NCBI GenBank assembly: GCA_032716605.1
Contig: CM064509.1
Span: 40,956,866-41,020,865 of the forward strand
Reading direction: 5' to 3'
Source: Paralithodes platypus
Taxonomy: Eukaryota; Arthropoda; Malacostraca; Decapoda; Lithodidae
DNA: 64,000 nt
How positions within the stretch are numbered: position 1 is the first letter of the stretch; every line of letters begins with the position of its first letter. The position numbers were made by a program, and so were the translations under genes. Below, piece by piece: positions 47,507 through 58,128 of this stretch. The notes under the pieces were generated by a model. The model did not search any database and was not told where the DNA came from. It saw nothing but the letters and a program-made list of their open reading frames with translations.

Positions 47507-48646
47507 CAGGGATCGGTACTAGGACCAATTCTCTTTCTAATTTACATCAACGACATAGATGAGGGTCTCACCTGTACAATCTCAAAATTTGCTGACGATA
47601 CAAAAATTGCAAATAGCGTACTCTCAAAAGAACAAGTTGACGATATGCAACACAATCTAGATAAATTGTCATGTTGGGCCCAAATTTGGCAAATGAGTTT
47701 CAATGCGGATAAATGTAAAGTACTACATATCGGATACCTAAATGAGAAAGCAAACTATTCGATGAATGGCACTCAGCTTAAGAATGTAAACAGAGAAACC
47801 GATCTGGGAGTAACAATATCGAGTAACCTAAAACCGAGTCAACAATGTTCAGAAGTTGTTAAGAAAGCAAACAAAATAATTGGCTTTATAGGCAGGTCAT
47901 TTGAGCATAAATCCAAAGAAGTTATCCTAACCCTTTACAATTCCTTAGTCCGCCCTCTTCTGGAATACTGCGTTCAATCCTGGTGCCCTTATTACCAAAA
48001 AGATATAAACAAGCTAGAACGAGTTCAACGTAGAGTTACCAAAATTATACCTAGCCTAAAGAACAAACCATACGAAGAGCGTCTTAGAAAATTAAACCTA
48101 TTTCCTTTAACCCAGCGCAGATTAAGAGGTGACTTAATTCAAGTGTTCAAAATCATCAAAGGCATCGACAATATGAACTGTAATAAGTACTTCACTATCA
48201 ACCAATCTAATTACACGCGGGGAAACGGTTGCAAAATTATTGGTAAATCTTTTAACTCACACGAATCTAAGAATTTCTTCTTCAATCGAGTTGTCAACTT
48301 GTGGAATGGGCTTCCCCGAAACGTTATAGACTGCATCACCGTTAATTCATTTAAACTCCGCCTAGACAAATATCTCGCATCAAACCCGCGACTGACTGCG
48401 TTTGTAAATGAATAACTTTATTTTATCCCCCCCTCAGTTACTAACCCATCTGTCCCCTACTAACTTCCTAATCCTGCCACGGACATTAGTTCCAGGGTAG
48501 TAATTCCCTTCCCAATGTTCCCTTACCCACTCTAAACCACTGTTTGGACACTTGATCCTCAGTGTTTTGGAGGACAAGCAACCTAGAAGGGTCACTAGAT
48601 CTTTTGTTGCTTGATTTCCTTTGTACTCCTTAGTACTCCTTTGTAC
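47507..48646 (+). pseudogene. LINE-X reverse transcriptase, 5'-truncated, best-preserved copy
   Basis: The frame is open from 47507 to the stop at 48415 (302 residues; the first ATG is at 47645). It starts inside the reverse transcriptase at QGSVLGPILFLIYINDI (palm motif). The catalytic FADD follows at about residue 32, then the thumb (LYNSLVRPLLEYCVQSW), VFKIIKGIDNM, VVNLWNGLP and a C-terminus AFVNE. The endonuclease and fingers are absent, so it cannot act alone. The 230-bp 3' UTR ends in TTTGTACTCC repeats. Minisatellite abuts both ends. The frame has no stop, unlike the 10349 copy, so it is a young insertion. Confidence 0.9.
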
Positions 48647-49053
48647 CACCACCACACACACTTCACCAACCCTTCACCACCACCACCACCACCACACACA
48701 CTTCACCAACCCTCCACCACCATCACCACCACCACACACACTTCACCAACCCTTCACCACCATCACCACCACCACACACACTTCACCAACCCTTCACCAC
48801 CACCACCACCACCACCACACACACTTCACCAACCCTTCACCACCACCACCACCACCACACACACTTCACCAACCCTCCACCACCATCACCACCACCACAC
48901 ACACTTCACCAACCCTCCACCACCATCACCACCACCACACACACTTCACCAACCCTTCACCACCACCACCACCACCACACACACTTCACCAACCCACCAT
49001 CACCACCACCACACACACTTCACCAACCCTTCACCACCACCACCACCACCACC
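48647..49053. repeat. CACCAC / ACACACTTCACCAACCC minisatellite, right part
   Basis: Same unit as 47283-47506. About nine spacers, mostly CCCTTCACC or CCCTCCACC. Confidence 0.95.
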
Positions 49054-49243
49054 AATGACTCTCACTAGAGATTCTGTAGTAAGAGAGATCACCCATGTCT
49101 TGGATATCAATTTAGTGCCATAATTATCGAACAATGGGGTGATAACTTAATGTTGATCTTGCTCCAAAGACCAATCAATATATCCGTCCCGTATATTACA
49201 CAATGCTATTATGGTTATGAATATTATATGAATGTCGGAGAGC

Positions 49244-49456
49244 TTAACCCCTTCTATACAAGCAACGTATCTTATTATATTATAGCTATATTTAGAAGAT
49301 TGTATTCAGTTTAGGAAGGATCTGTGGTAGCCAAAAGGATGAAATGAGATAGTCTGTAGCCTTTTAGTTACTAGAGGTCCTACTTAAGCTGACTGAAATA
49401 ATCGAATAGTTGCCAGATTATAACGAAAAGTACGTCACCGGTACAGAAGGGGTTAA
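49244..49456. mobile_element. Family B element, uninterrupted
   Basis: TTAACCCCTTCTATACAAG to CACCGGTACAGAAGGGGTTAA. B interior landmarks present. 49054-49243 has nothing recognisable. Confidence 0.85.
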
Positions 49457-49466
49457 TGACAGCTCC

Positions 49467-49816
49467 TTTTCTCCTTTTCTCTGGCTTGTATCCATTCGGC
49501 CTCTTTCAGCCAACTGTTTTAAGACGTTTAACCCCATCCAGGTGTCAATATTTTCCTGGCGAGCGGTAGCGAGCCAACATATATGTATTTTTGTTTTGAC
49601 AGCAAGCTAAATTTGTACATTTTTCGATAGAAAAATTTCTCCGGCAAAGCCGGATTTCTCCCTACAATGTTGGCTCGTTATCGCTCGCCAGGAAGAAATC
49701 GACACATGGATGGGGATAAACGTCTTAAAACAGTTGGCTGAATGGGGCCGAATGGATACAAGCCAGAGAAAGAGAGAAGAGGAGATAAAGATAAAAAAGG
49801 CAGGTGACCCCCTTAA
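49467..49816. mobile_element. Family C element, left end replaced
   Basis: It begins within the arm (CTCTGGCTTGTATCCATTC) and ends AGGCAGGTGACCCCC plus TTAA. The hairpin is CCGGCAAAGCCGG. The bases before it (TTAATGACAGCTCC) equal those after it, so the flank is duplicated over 14 bases. Confidence 0.8.
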
Positions 49817-50788
49817 TGACAGCTCCCTCACCTAACTATATACCACCATCATCACCATCCCCCCCCCCCCCCTCACTACAACTACATGTGACCCCCTTAA
49901 TGACAGCTCCCTCACCTAACTATATACCACCATCCACCCCCCCCCCCTCACTACCACTACATGTGACCCCCTTAATGACAGCTCCCTCACCTAACTATAT
50001 ACCACCATCCCCCCCCCCCCCCCCCTCACTACCACTACATGTGACCCCCTTAATGACAGCTCCCTCACCTAACTATATACCACCATCCCCCCCCCCCCCC
50101 CCTCACTACCACTACATGTGACCCCCTTAATGACAGCTCCCTCACCTAACTATATACCACCATCCCCCCCCCCCCCCCTCACTACCACTACATGTGACCC
50201 CCTTAATGACAGCTCCCTCACCTAACTATATACCACCTTCCCCCCCCCCCCCCCTCACTACCACTACATGTGACCCCCTTAATGACAGCTCCCTCACCTA
50301 ACTATATACCACCATCCCCCCCCCCCCCTTACTACCACTACATGTGACCCCCTTAATGACAGCTCCCTCACCTAACTATATACCACCATCCACCCCCCCC
50401 CCCCTCACTACCACTACATGTGACCCCCTTAATGACAGCTCCCTCACCTAACTATATACCACCATCCACCCCCCCCCCTCACTACCACTACATGTGACCC
50501 CCTTAATGACAGCTCCCTCACCTAACTATATACCACCATCCACCCCCCCCCCCCTCACTACCACTACATGTGACCCCCTTAATGACAGCTCCCTCACCTA
50601 ACTATATACCACCATCCACCCCCCCCCCCTCACTACCACTACATGTGACCCCCTTAATGACAGCTCCCTCACCTAACTATATACCACCATCCACCCCCCC
50701 CCCCCCTCACTACCACTACATGTGACCCCTTAATGACAGCTCCCTCACCTAACTATATACCACCATCCACCCCCCCCCCCTCACTACC
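49803..50788. repeat. 75-84-bp tandem array, about 13 units, spanning the right end of a C element
   Basis: Each unit is GTGACCCCCTTAATGACAGC, then TCCCTCACCTAACTATATAC, a C run of 9-15 bases and TCACTACCACTACAT. The first part is the terminal repeat of family C plus its TTAA target, so the array was seeded at that junction. Length variation is in the C run. Confidence 0.95.
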
Positions 50789-50799
50789 ACTCACCAACA

Positions 50800-50960
50800 T
50801 CAATCACCCACACTCAATCTGTCTTTCCCTTATCCTATGACTTATGCTGCTTCAAGTTCAGTGTGTTCAGACATTTTGTCTCTAACATACCTTGAGTTTG
50901 GCCTGTCACTGATTCAACTTTGGGGAGACACTTGTTGCAGGTAACTTTGGGTTTTGTCTC
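50800..50960 (+). pseudogene. LINE-4-like C-terminal remnant
   Basis: The frame HTQSVFPLSYDLCCFKFSVF, then RHFVSNIP and a stop, resembles the LINE-4 end (SIFPTSHDLRL at 46730). It is followed by GGGGAGACACTTGTTGCAGG, similar to the LINE-4 3' UTR at 46841. Confidence 0.55.
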
Positions 50961-50980
50961 CTTCACTCACATAGGAAAAC

Positions 50981-51124
50981 AAACCTATGACACTATACAA
51001 CAACAAGACTGGCAACAAACCTATGACACTATACAACAACAAGACTGGCAACAAACCTATGACACTATACAACAACAAGACTGGCAACAAACCTATGACA
51101 CTATACAACAACAAGACTGGCAAC
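50981..51124. repeat. 36-bp tandem repeat, 4 units
   Basis: The unit contains AAACCTATGACACTATACAA and CAACAAGACTGGCAAC, without variation. It reads as a 12-residue repeat by chance of length. Confidence 0.97.
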
Positions 51125-51273
51125 AGAGGGAGCCAGTCACCCCCAGAGGCAGGGTTACCAAAGCAAGTACGCTAGAAAATATATGTATACAGACTAAACA
51201 CACATAACAAAGCCACTCCAACAGCTTCCTCTCTCTCCAACACCCCTTCTCCCCTCTCTAAACTCTTCAGAAA

Positions 51274-51491
51274 AATAGGAAAAGTGGAATGTAGATACGA
51301 GGTGCCGTTGTAAAGGCTTATCCCTCAATAGAAAAAGTAGAATGTAGATACGAGGTGCCGTTGTAAAGGCTTATCCCTCAATAGAAAAAGTAGAATGTAG
51401 ATACGAGGTGCCGTTGTAAAGGCTTATCCCTCAATAGGAAAAGTAGAATGTAGATACGAGGTGCCGTTGCAAAGGCTTATCCCTCAATACC
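51274..51491. repeat. 53-bp tandem repeat, 4 units, inside K
   Basis: The unit contains GTAGATACGAGGTGCCGTTG and AAAGGCTTATCCCTCAATA. Confidence 0.95.
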
Positions 51492-51627
51492 TTCATCTGA
51501 TCTGAATGCCGAAATTTACTAGAATAATGCCACAATCTCTACAATGACGCTCTAAATTGGCTCAAACATCCAGAGTATCACTTGAATTTACGTCGTTAGA
51601 TGCAACATTTGCCTCTAGATCGAAGTA

Positions 51628-51722
51628 AGCACCTCTCTATCTAGCGGGAAAGTACCTCTCTATCTAGCGGGAAAGTACCTCTCTATCTAGCGGGAAAGTA
51701 CCTCTCTATCTAGCGGGAAAGT
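51628..51722. repeat. 23-bp tandem repeat, 4 units, inside K
   Basis: The unit is ACCTCTCTATCTAGCGGG plus AAAGT. The simple K copy has one related segment (ACCTCTAGATCTAGCGGT), so this is an in-element expansion. Confidence 0.95.
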
Positions 51723-51829
51723 AGTTAAAATGGTAACACTGCGCCAGAGGTCCCACGAGAGCTACCATCGACGCCTCTACCAACAACGCGATGCAGGACC
51801 ATTCCGGACGGGCGTAAGAGTACCTAAAA

Positions 51830-52206
51830 TTAAGGGGGGTGACCTGCATTTTTTTATTTTTCTCCTTCTCTCTCTTTGGCTTGTATCCATTCGGCCCCAT
51901 TCAGCCAACTATTTTAAGACGTTTATCCCCATCTAGGTGTTGATTTCTTCCTGGCGAGCGATAGCGAGCCAGCATTATATGAAGAAATCCGGCTTCGCCG
52001 GAGACATTTTTCTATCGAAAAATGTACAAATTTAGCCTGCTGTCAAAAAAAAAAAAAAATATGCTGGCTCGCTACCGCTCACCAGTAAAAAAATTAACAC
52101 CTGGATGGGGATAAACGTCTTAAAACAGTAGGCTGAATGGGGCCAAATGGATACAAGCCAGAGAAAGATAGAAAAGGACAGAACAAAAACAGGTCACCCC
52201 CCTTAA
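51830..52206. mobile_element. Family C element, complete
   Basis: TTAA-flanked with perfect ends GGGGGGTGACCTG / CAGGTCACCCCCC. Two full inverted arms with GCGAGCGATAGCGAGC and GCTCGCTACCGCTC cores; CCGGCTTCGCCGG hairpin. Best full-length copy. Confidence 0.9.
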
Positions 52207-52407
52207 GCCGGTGTCACAGGAGCGATTTTTCCGGCAATTTTCGATAAGCCAGTTTTTTCTCGTGATATTTTGAGGCTTTTTCACATTGCCATCGAAACTA
52301 GATTATGTTAAATGCCAGATATCTGATGTAACTGAAATTTTAAGGCTGGCAGACTACAATTGATCGTAGAAATTGACGGAAAAATCGCTCGTGTGACACC
52401 GCCTTAA
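52203..52407. mobile_element. Family G element, complete
   Basis: TTAA plus GCCGGTGTCACAGGAGCG to CGCTCGTGTGACACCGCC plus TTAA, 205 bp. It shares TTAA with the C element on the left. Confidence 0.85.
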
Positions 52408-52835
52408 CCCTATTAGGTGCAGGGCGGGCCAATTTGGACCCTCCCTGATTTACTTCTTTAGCTTGGATATTTTAAGACGTTTCACTTCATTAGTTTGGCG
52501 ATTATATGATGCTTCAACCCAATAAGGTGTCGATTTTTCCTGGGCGAGCGATAGCGAGCCTGCAATTTGGGAGAAACCGGCCTTTGGCCGGGACATTTTT
52601 CTACCGAAAAATGTACATATTTAGGTTGGAGGGGGTGTGGGGAACGTTTGTTTAGTTTGAAGGAGGTGTGGAGAGGCGTTTTTTGTTTAGTTTGAAGGGG
52701 GTCTGGGGAACGTTTTTTAGTTTGAAGGGGGTCTGGAGAGGCGTTTTTTTTTTAAGTTTGAAGGGGGTCTGGGGAACGTTTTTTAGTTTGAAGGGGGTCT
52801 GGGGAACGTTTTTTAGTTGAAGGGGGGTTAACTAA
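52404..52835. mobile_element. Family A relative with 30-bp internal array
   Basis: It shares TTAA with G. It has the A core (GCGAGCGATAGCGAGC, CCGGCCTTTGGCCGG, ATTTTTCTACCGAAAAAT) but different ends (CCCTATTAGGTGCAGGG). From about 52625 to 52828 a segment like TTTGAAGGGGGTCTGGGGAA repeats six to seven times, where A copies have CTTGATGGAGGTCTAGGGA once. The right end is not clear. Confidence 0.65.
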
Positions 52836-53007
52836 ATACACATTGTTCGAAAATGTCTAAAACAATTAAACCCTCAATAATAATAATAGAACAAATTACC
52901 ATAATAACCCCCGAGACGTTGCACCAGATAGTGTTAAGTCTCTGGTTTTCCGAGACCCTTCATAGGACTCCAAGAAGAAGAAGAAGAAGACAAACCACAA
53001 GCTGTCC

Positions 53008-53334
53008 TTAAGGGGAGGTTTTTAGTGTGTTTCCTAGACTTCCATCAAGCTTGAAATTACACCCCCATGACCCCTTTTCAAGATAAATTTGTACATTTTT
53101 CGGTAGAAAAATGTCCCCCCTGTCCTCTTAAATTACAGGCTCGCTATCGCTCGCCAGGAAAAAAACCACACCTAAATGGGACGAAAGGTCTTAAAAGTGA
53201 CATAAATGGGGTGAAACTTCTTAAAATCGCCAAACTAATGGGCCGAACGTCTTAAAATCTCAAAATCAATGGGGCTAGACATGAGGGAGATAGGGGTCCA
53301 GAAAAAAATCCTCCAGGTGGAAATCTCCCCTTAA
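53008..53334. mobile_element. Family A element
   Basis: TTAA-flanked; GGGGAGGTTTTTAGTGTG to AGGTGGAAATCTCCCC. The CCGG hairpin is deleted (TGTCCCCCCTGTCC in its place). 52836-53007 contains only a short (AAG)n. Confidence 0.8.
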
Positions 53335-53433
53335 CCCCTTCTGTGCCGGAAACGCCTTTTTAACTTTATTCTGGCTTTATTCGGTATAAAAAAGGCTTCC
53401 AGCAACACACAGGCTTCCAACTACCTCACTTAA
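53331..53433. mobile_element. Family B, half copy
   Basis: TTAACCCCTTCTGTGCCGG to GGCTTCCAACTACCTCACTTAA. It has the first part of reverse B and stops at the next TTAA. Confidence 0.7.
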
Positions 53434-53630
53434 GGGGAGATGTCCACTTGAGGGATTTTTTTTTGCTTGACTCCTTTCTCCCTCATGTTTAGCCCCATTG
53501 CTTTTCTAATTTTAAGACGTTCGCCCCATTATGTTGACGATTATAAGAACTTTCGACCCATTTCTGTCAATTTTAAGACCTTTCGTGCCATTTAGGTGTC
53601 GATTTTATCCTGGCGAGCGATAGCGAGCCT
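53430..53630. mobile_element. Family A, left half only
   Basis: TTAAGGGGAGATGTCCACTTG through the core GCGAGCGATAGCGAGCC, where it joins family D. The junction GAGCCT occurs in both elements and may mark microhomology joining. Confidence 0.75.
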
Positions 53631-54680
53631 GAGTTAGCTGTGTTGAGCCTATTGGGGATACTTTAAAGCCTTTGTTACCATCAGGGGTATTTATAAACCT
53701 TTAGTTTAGTTACTTCAACCTCTGCAGTTGTCTTTGAGTTAGCTGTGTTGAGCCTATTGGGGATACTTTAAAGCCTTTGTTACAATCAGGGGTATTTATA
53801 AACCTTTAGTTTAGTTACTTCAACCTCTGCAGTTGTCTTTGAGTTAGCTGTGTTGAGCCTATTGGGGATACTTTAAAGCCTTTGTTACAATCAGGGGTAT
53901 TTATAAACCTTTAGTTTAGTTACTTCAACCTCTGCAGTTGTCTTTGAGTTAGCTGTGTTGAGCCTATTGGGGATACTTTAAAGCCTTTGTTACCATCAGG
54001 GGTATTTATAAACCTTTAGTTTAGTTACTTCAACCTCTGCAGTTGTCTTTGAGTTAGCTGTGTTGAGCCTATTGGGGATACTTTAAAGCCTTTGTTACCA
54101 TCAGGGGTATTTATAAACCTTTAGTTTAGTTACTTCAACCTCTGCAGTTGTCTTTGAGTTAGCTGTGTTGAGCCTATTGGGGATACTTTAAAGCCTTTGT
54201 TACCATCAGGGGTATTTAGAAACCTTTAGTTTAGTTACTTCAACCTCTGCAGTTGTCTTTGAGTTAGCTGTGTTGAGCCTATTGGGGATACTTTAAAGCC
54301 TTTGTTACAATCAGGGGTATTTATAAACCTTTAGTTTAGTTACTTCAACCTCTGCAGTTGTCTTTGAGTTAGCTGTGTTGAGCCTATTGGGGATACTTTA
54401 AAGCCTTTGTTACCATCAGGGGTATTTATAAACCTTTAGTTTAGTTACTTCAACCTCTGCAGTTGTCTTTGAGTTAGCTGTGTTGAGCCTATTGGGGATA
54501 CTTTAAAGCCTTTGTTACCATCAGGGGTATTTAGAAACCTTTAGTTTAGTTACTTCAACCTCTGCAGTTGTCTTTGAGTTAGCTGTGTTGAGCCTATTGG
54601 GGATACTTTAAAGCCTTTGTTACAATCAGGGGTATTTATAAACCTTTAGTTTAGTTACTTCAATCTCTGCAGTTGTCTTT
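53631..54680. repeat. 105-bp tandem array, 10 units
   Basis: The period is exactly 105 bp. Variable sites are TTACCATC/TTACAATC and ATTTATAAAC/ATTTAGAAAC. The order of variants suggests that blocks of three to four units were copied together. Confidence 0.97.
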
Positions 54681-54794
54681 GAGTTAGCTGTGGGCAGAAA
54701 ACTAAATTTGGAGAGGTAATTATAAGAGTGAGAGAACTCTATTTCTTATTGCTAATCTGGCAACCTCTGCGTCATAAGTGCGTGAAAGGGTTAA
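53631..54794. mobile_element. Family D element expanded into ten 105-bp units
   Basis: The array unit runs from GAGTTAGCTGTGTTGAGCC to CTCTGCAGTTGTCTTT. In the single-copy D at 29775 (reverse strand) the same stretch occurs once, from TTGAGCCTATTAGGGATAC to TTTGAGTTAGCTGTG. After the tenth unit the remaining D sequence follows (GGGCAGAAAACTAAATTTGG to AAAGGGTTAA at 54791). The other D end is lost at the family A junction. Confidence 0.85.
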
Positions 54795-54936
54795 GTTTGA
54801 AAAGGGCCTCCAGCCATTGACAGGCTTCGAACTACCTCACCTAACCCATTTTGCTACCACAGACCCTTCTTGAACTGCACAACATCGTCTAAATATAGGT
54901 AGAATATCAAGACATCGTCGGTACAGAAGGGGTTAA
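54791..54936. mobile_element. Family B, half copy
   Basis: It shares TTAA with D, then AGGCTTCGAACTACCTCACC, ATCGTCTAAATATAGG, GGTACAGAAGGGGTTAA. The first half is absent. Confidence 0.7.
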
Positions 54937-54944
54937 TTATTCGC

Positions 54945-57706
54945 ATATATAGTTAAACATACCCGGCACCGGTATACCCTTGATAGGCTCCGGTCATCAA
55001 TATAGGTATAATATAGTTAAACATACCCGGCACCGGTATACCCTTGATAGGCTCCGGTCATCAATATAGGTATAATATAGTTAAACATACCCGGCACCGG
55101 TATACCCTTGATAGGCTCCGGTCATCAATATAGGTATAATATAGTTAAACATACCCGGCACCGGTATACCCTTGATAGGCTCCGGTCATCAATATAGGTA
55201 TAATATAGTTTAACATACCCGGCACCGGTATACCCTTGATAGGCTCCGGTCATCAATATAGGTATAATATAGTTAAACATACCCGGCACCGGTATACCCT
55301 TGATAGGCTCCGGTCATCAATATAGGTATAATATAGTTAAACATACCCGGCACCGGTATACCCTTGATAGGCTCCGGTCATCAATATAGGTATAATATAG
55401 TTAAACATACCCGGCACCGGTATACCCTTGATAGGCTCCGGTCATCAATATAGGTATAATATAGTTAAACATACCCGGCACCGGTATACCCTTGATAGGC
55501 TCCGGTCATCAATATAGGTATAATATAGTTAAACATACCCGGCACCGGTATACCCTTGATAGGCTCCGGTCATCAATATAGGTATAATATAGTTAAACAT
55601 ACCCGGCACCGGTATACCCTTGATAGGCTCCGGTCATCAATATAGGTATAATATAGTTAAACATACCCGGCACGGTATACCCTTGATAGGCTCCGGTCAT
55701 CAATATAGGTATAATATAGTTAAACATACCCGGCACCGGTATACCCTTGATAGGCTCCGGTCATCAATATAGGTATAATATAGTTAAACATACCCGGCAC
55801 CGGTATACCCTTGATAGGCTCCGGTCATCAATATAGGTATAATATAGTTAAACATACCCGGCACCGGTATACCCTTGATAGGCTCCGGTCATCAATATAG
55901 GTATAATATAGTTAAACATACCCGGCACCGGTATACCCTTGATAGGCTCCGGTCATCAATATAGGTATAATATAGTTAAACATACCCGGCACCGGTATAC
56001 CCTTGATAGGCTCCGGTCATCAATATAGGTATAATATAGTTAAACATACCCGGCACCGGTATACCCTTGATAGGCTCCGGTCATCAATATAGGTATAATA
56101 TAGTTAAACATACCCGGCACCGGTATACCCTTGATAGGCTCCGGTCATCAATATAGGTATAATATAGTTAAACATACCCGGCACCGTATACCCTTGATAG
56201 GCTCCGGTCATCAATATAGGTATAATATAGTTAAACATACCCGGCACCGGTATACCCTTGATAGGCTCCGGTCATCAATATAGGTATAATATAGTTAAAC
56301 ATACCCGGCACCGGTATACCCTTGATAGGCTCCGGTCATCAATATAGGTATAATATAGTTAAACATACCCGGCACCGGTATACCCTTGATAGGCTCCGGT
56401 CATCAATATAGGTATAATATAGTTAAACATACCCGGCACCGGTATACCCTTGATAGGCTCCGGTCATCAATATAGGTATAATATAGTTAAACATACCCGG
56501 CACCGGTATACCCTTGATAGGCTCCGGTCATCATATAGGTATAATATAGTTAAACATACCCGGCACCGGTATACCCTTGATAGGCTCCGGTCATCAATAT
56601 AGGTATAATATAGTTAAACATACCCGGCACCGGTATACCCTTGATAGGCTCCGGTCATCAATATAGGTATAATATAGTTAAACATACCCGGCACCGGTAT
56701 ACCCTTGATAGGCTCCGGTCATCAATATAGGTATAATATAGTTAAACATACCCGGCACCGGTATACCCTTGATAGGCTCCGGTCATCAATATAGGTATAA
56801 TATAGTTAAACATACCCGGCACCGGTATACCCTTGATAGGCTCCGGTCATCAATATAGGTATAATATAGTTAAACATACCCGGCACCGGTATACCCTTGA
56901 TAGGCTCCGGTCATCAATATAGGTATAATATAGTTAAACATACCCGGCACCGGTATACCCTTGATAGGCTCCGGTCATCAATATAGGTATAATATAGTTA
57001 AACATACCCGGCACCGGTATACCCTTGATAGGCTCCGGTCATCAATATAGGTATAATATAGTTAAACATACCCGGCACCGGTATACCCTTGATAGGCTCC
57101 GGTCATCAATATAGGTATAATATAGTTAAACATACCCGGCACCGGTATACCCTTGATAGGCTCCGGTCATCAATATAGGTATAATATAGTTAAACATACC
57201 CGGCACCGGTATACCCTTGATAGGCTCCGGTCATCAATATAGGTATAATATAGTTAAACATACCCGGCACCGGTATACCCTTGATAGGCTCCGGTCATCA
57301 ATATAGGTATAATATAGTTAAACATACCCGGCACCGGTATACCCTTGATAGGCTCCGGTCATCAATATAGGTATAATATAGTTAAACATACCCGGCACCG
57401 GTATACCCTTGATAGGCTCCGGTCATCAATATAGGTATAATATAGTTAAACATACCCGGCACCGGTATACCCTTGATAGGCTCCGGTCATCAATATAGGT
57501 AAAATATAGTTAAACATACCCGGCACCGGTATACCCTTGATAGGCTCCGGTCATCAATATAGGTATAATATAGTTAAACATACCCGGCACCGGTATACCC
57601 TTGATAGGCTCCGGTCATCAATATAGGTATAATATAGTTAAACATACCCGGCACCGGTATACCCTTGATAGGCTCCGGTCATCAATATAGGTATAATATA
57701 GTTTAA
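54945..57706. repeat. 64-bp tandem array, about 43 units
   Basis: The unit contains ATAGTTAAACATACCCGGCA, CCGGTATACCCTTGATAGGC and TCCGGTCATCAATATAGG. Only a handful of single-base differences occur (for example near 55207, 55672, 56183, 56531, 57500). It lies between TTAA of B and TTAA of the next A. Confidence 0.97.
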
Positions 57707-57711
57707 ATAGT

Positions 57712-57888
57712 TTAAGGGGAGGTTTTTAGTTTGTTTTCTACTCCTTCAGCAATCTTAGAATTTCACCCCCTTGACCCTCTTTCAAGATAAATTTGTACAT
57801 TTTTCGGTAGAAAAATATCCCGGCCAAAGGCCGATTCCTCCTAAGATTACAGGCTCGCTATCGCTCGCCAGTAAAAAATCGAGACCTG
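57712..57888. mobile_element. Family A, left half only
   Basis: TTAAGGGGAGGTTTTTAGTTTG through CTCGCTATCGCTCGCC to AATCGAGACCTGTG, then unrelated sequence. 57889-58128 shows only a CCCT-rich tract. Confidence 0.75.
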
Positions 57889-58128
57889 TGCGTGTGTGTG
57901 TTGCTTCTTCAAGGTGACTATTTAAATCTTAACAAGGAAGTGTAAACAACCAAGGTGAAAAGGGAGATATGATAACGTTAATTACACCACACCTGACGAA
58001 ACAATACCACCTGTTATCAAAAAATGCCAAACAACAGCCAACAATTACGCACGGTAAAAATGGTAGTAAACCCCTCTCCCTCCCTCCCTCCCTCCCCCTT
58101 CCACTGACCTTGAGAATATAATAGCTGC

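Larger units (their letters stand above)
51150..51741. mobile_element. Family K element, enlarged copy
   Basis: CAGGGTTACCAAAG at the left and ATGGTAACACTG at the right. Compared with 32577 it has gained about 320 bp near the left (with a 53-bp array) and four copies of the CTATCTAGCGGGAAAGT segment near the right. Confidence 0.65.
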
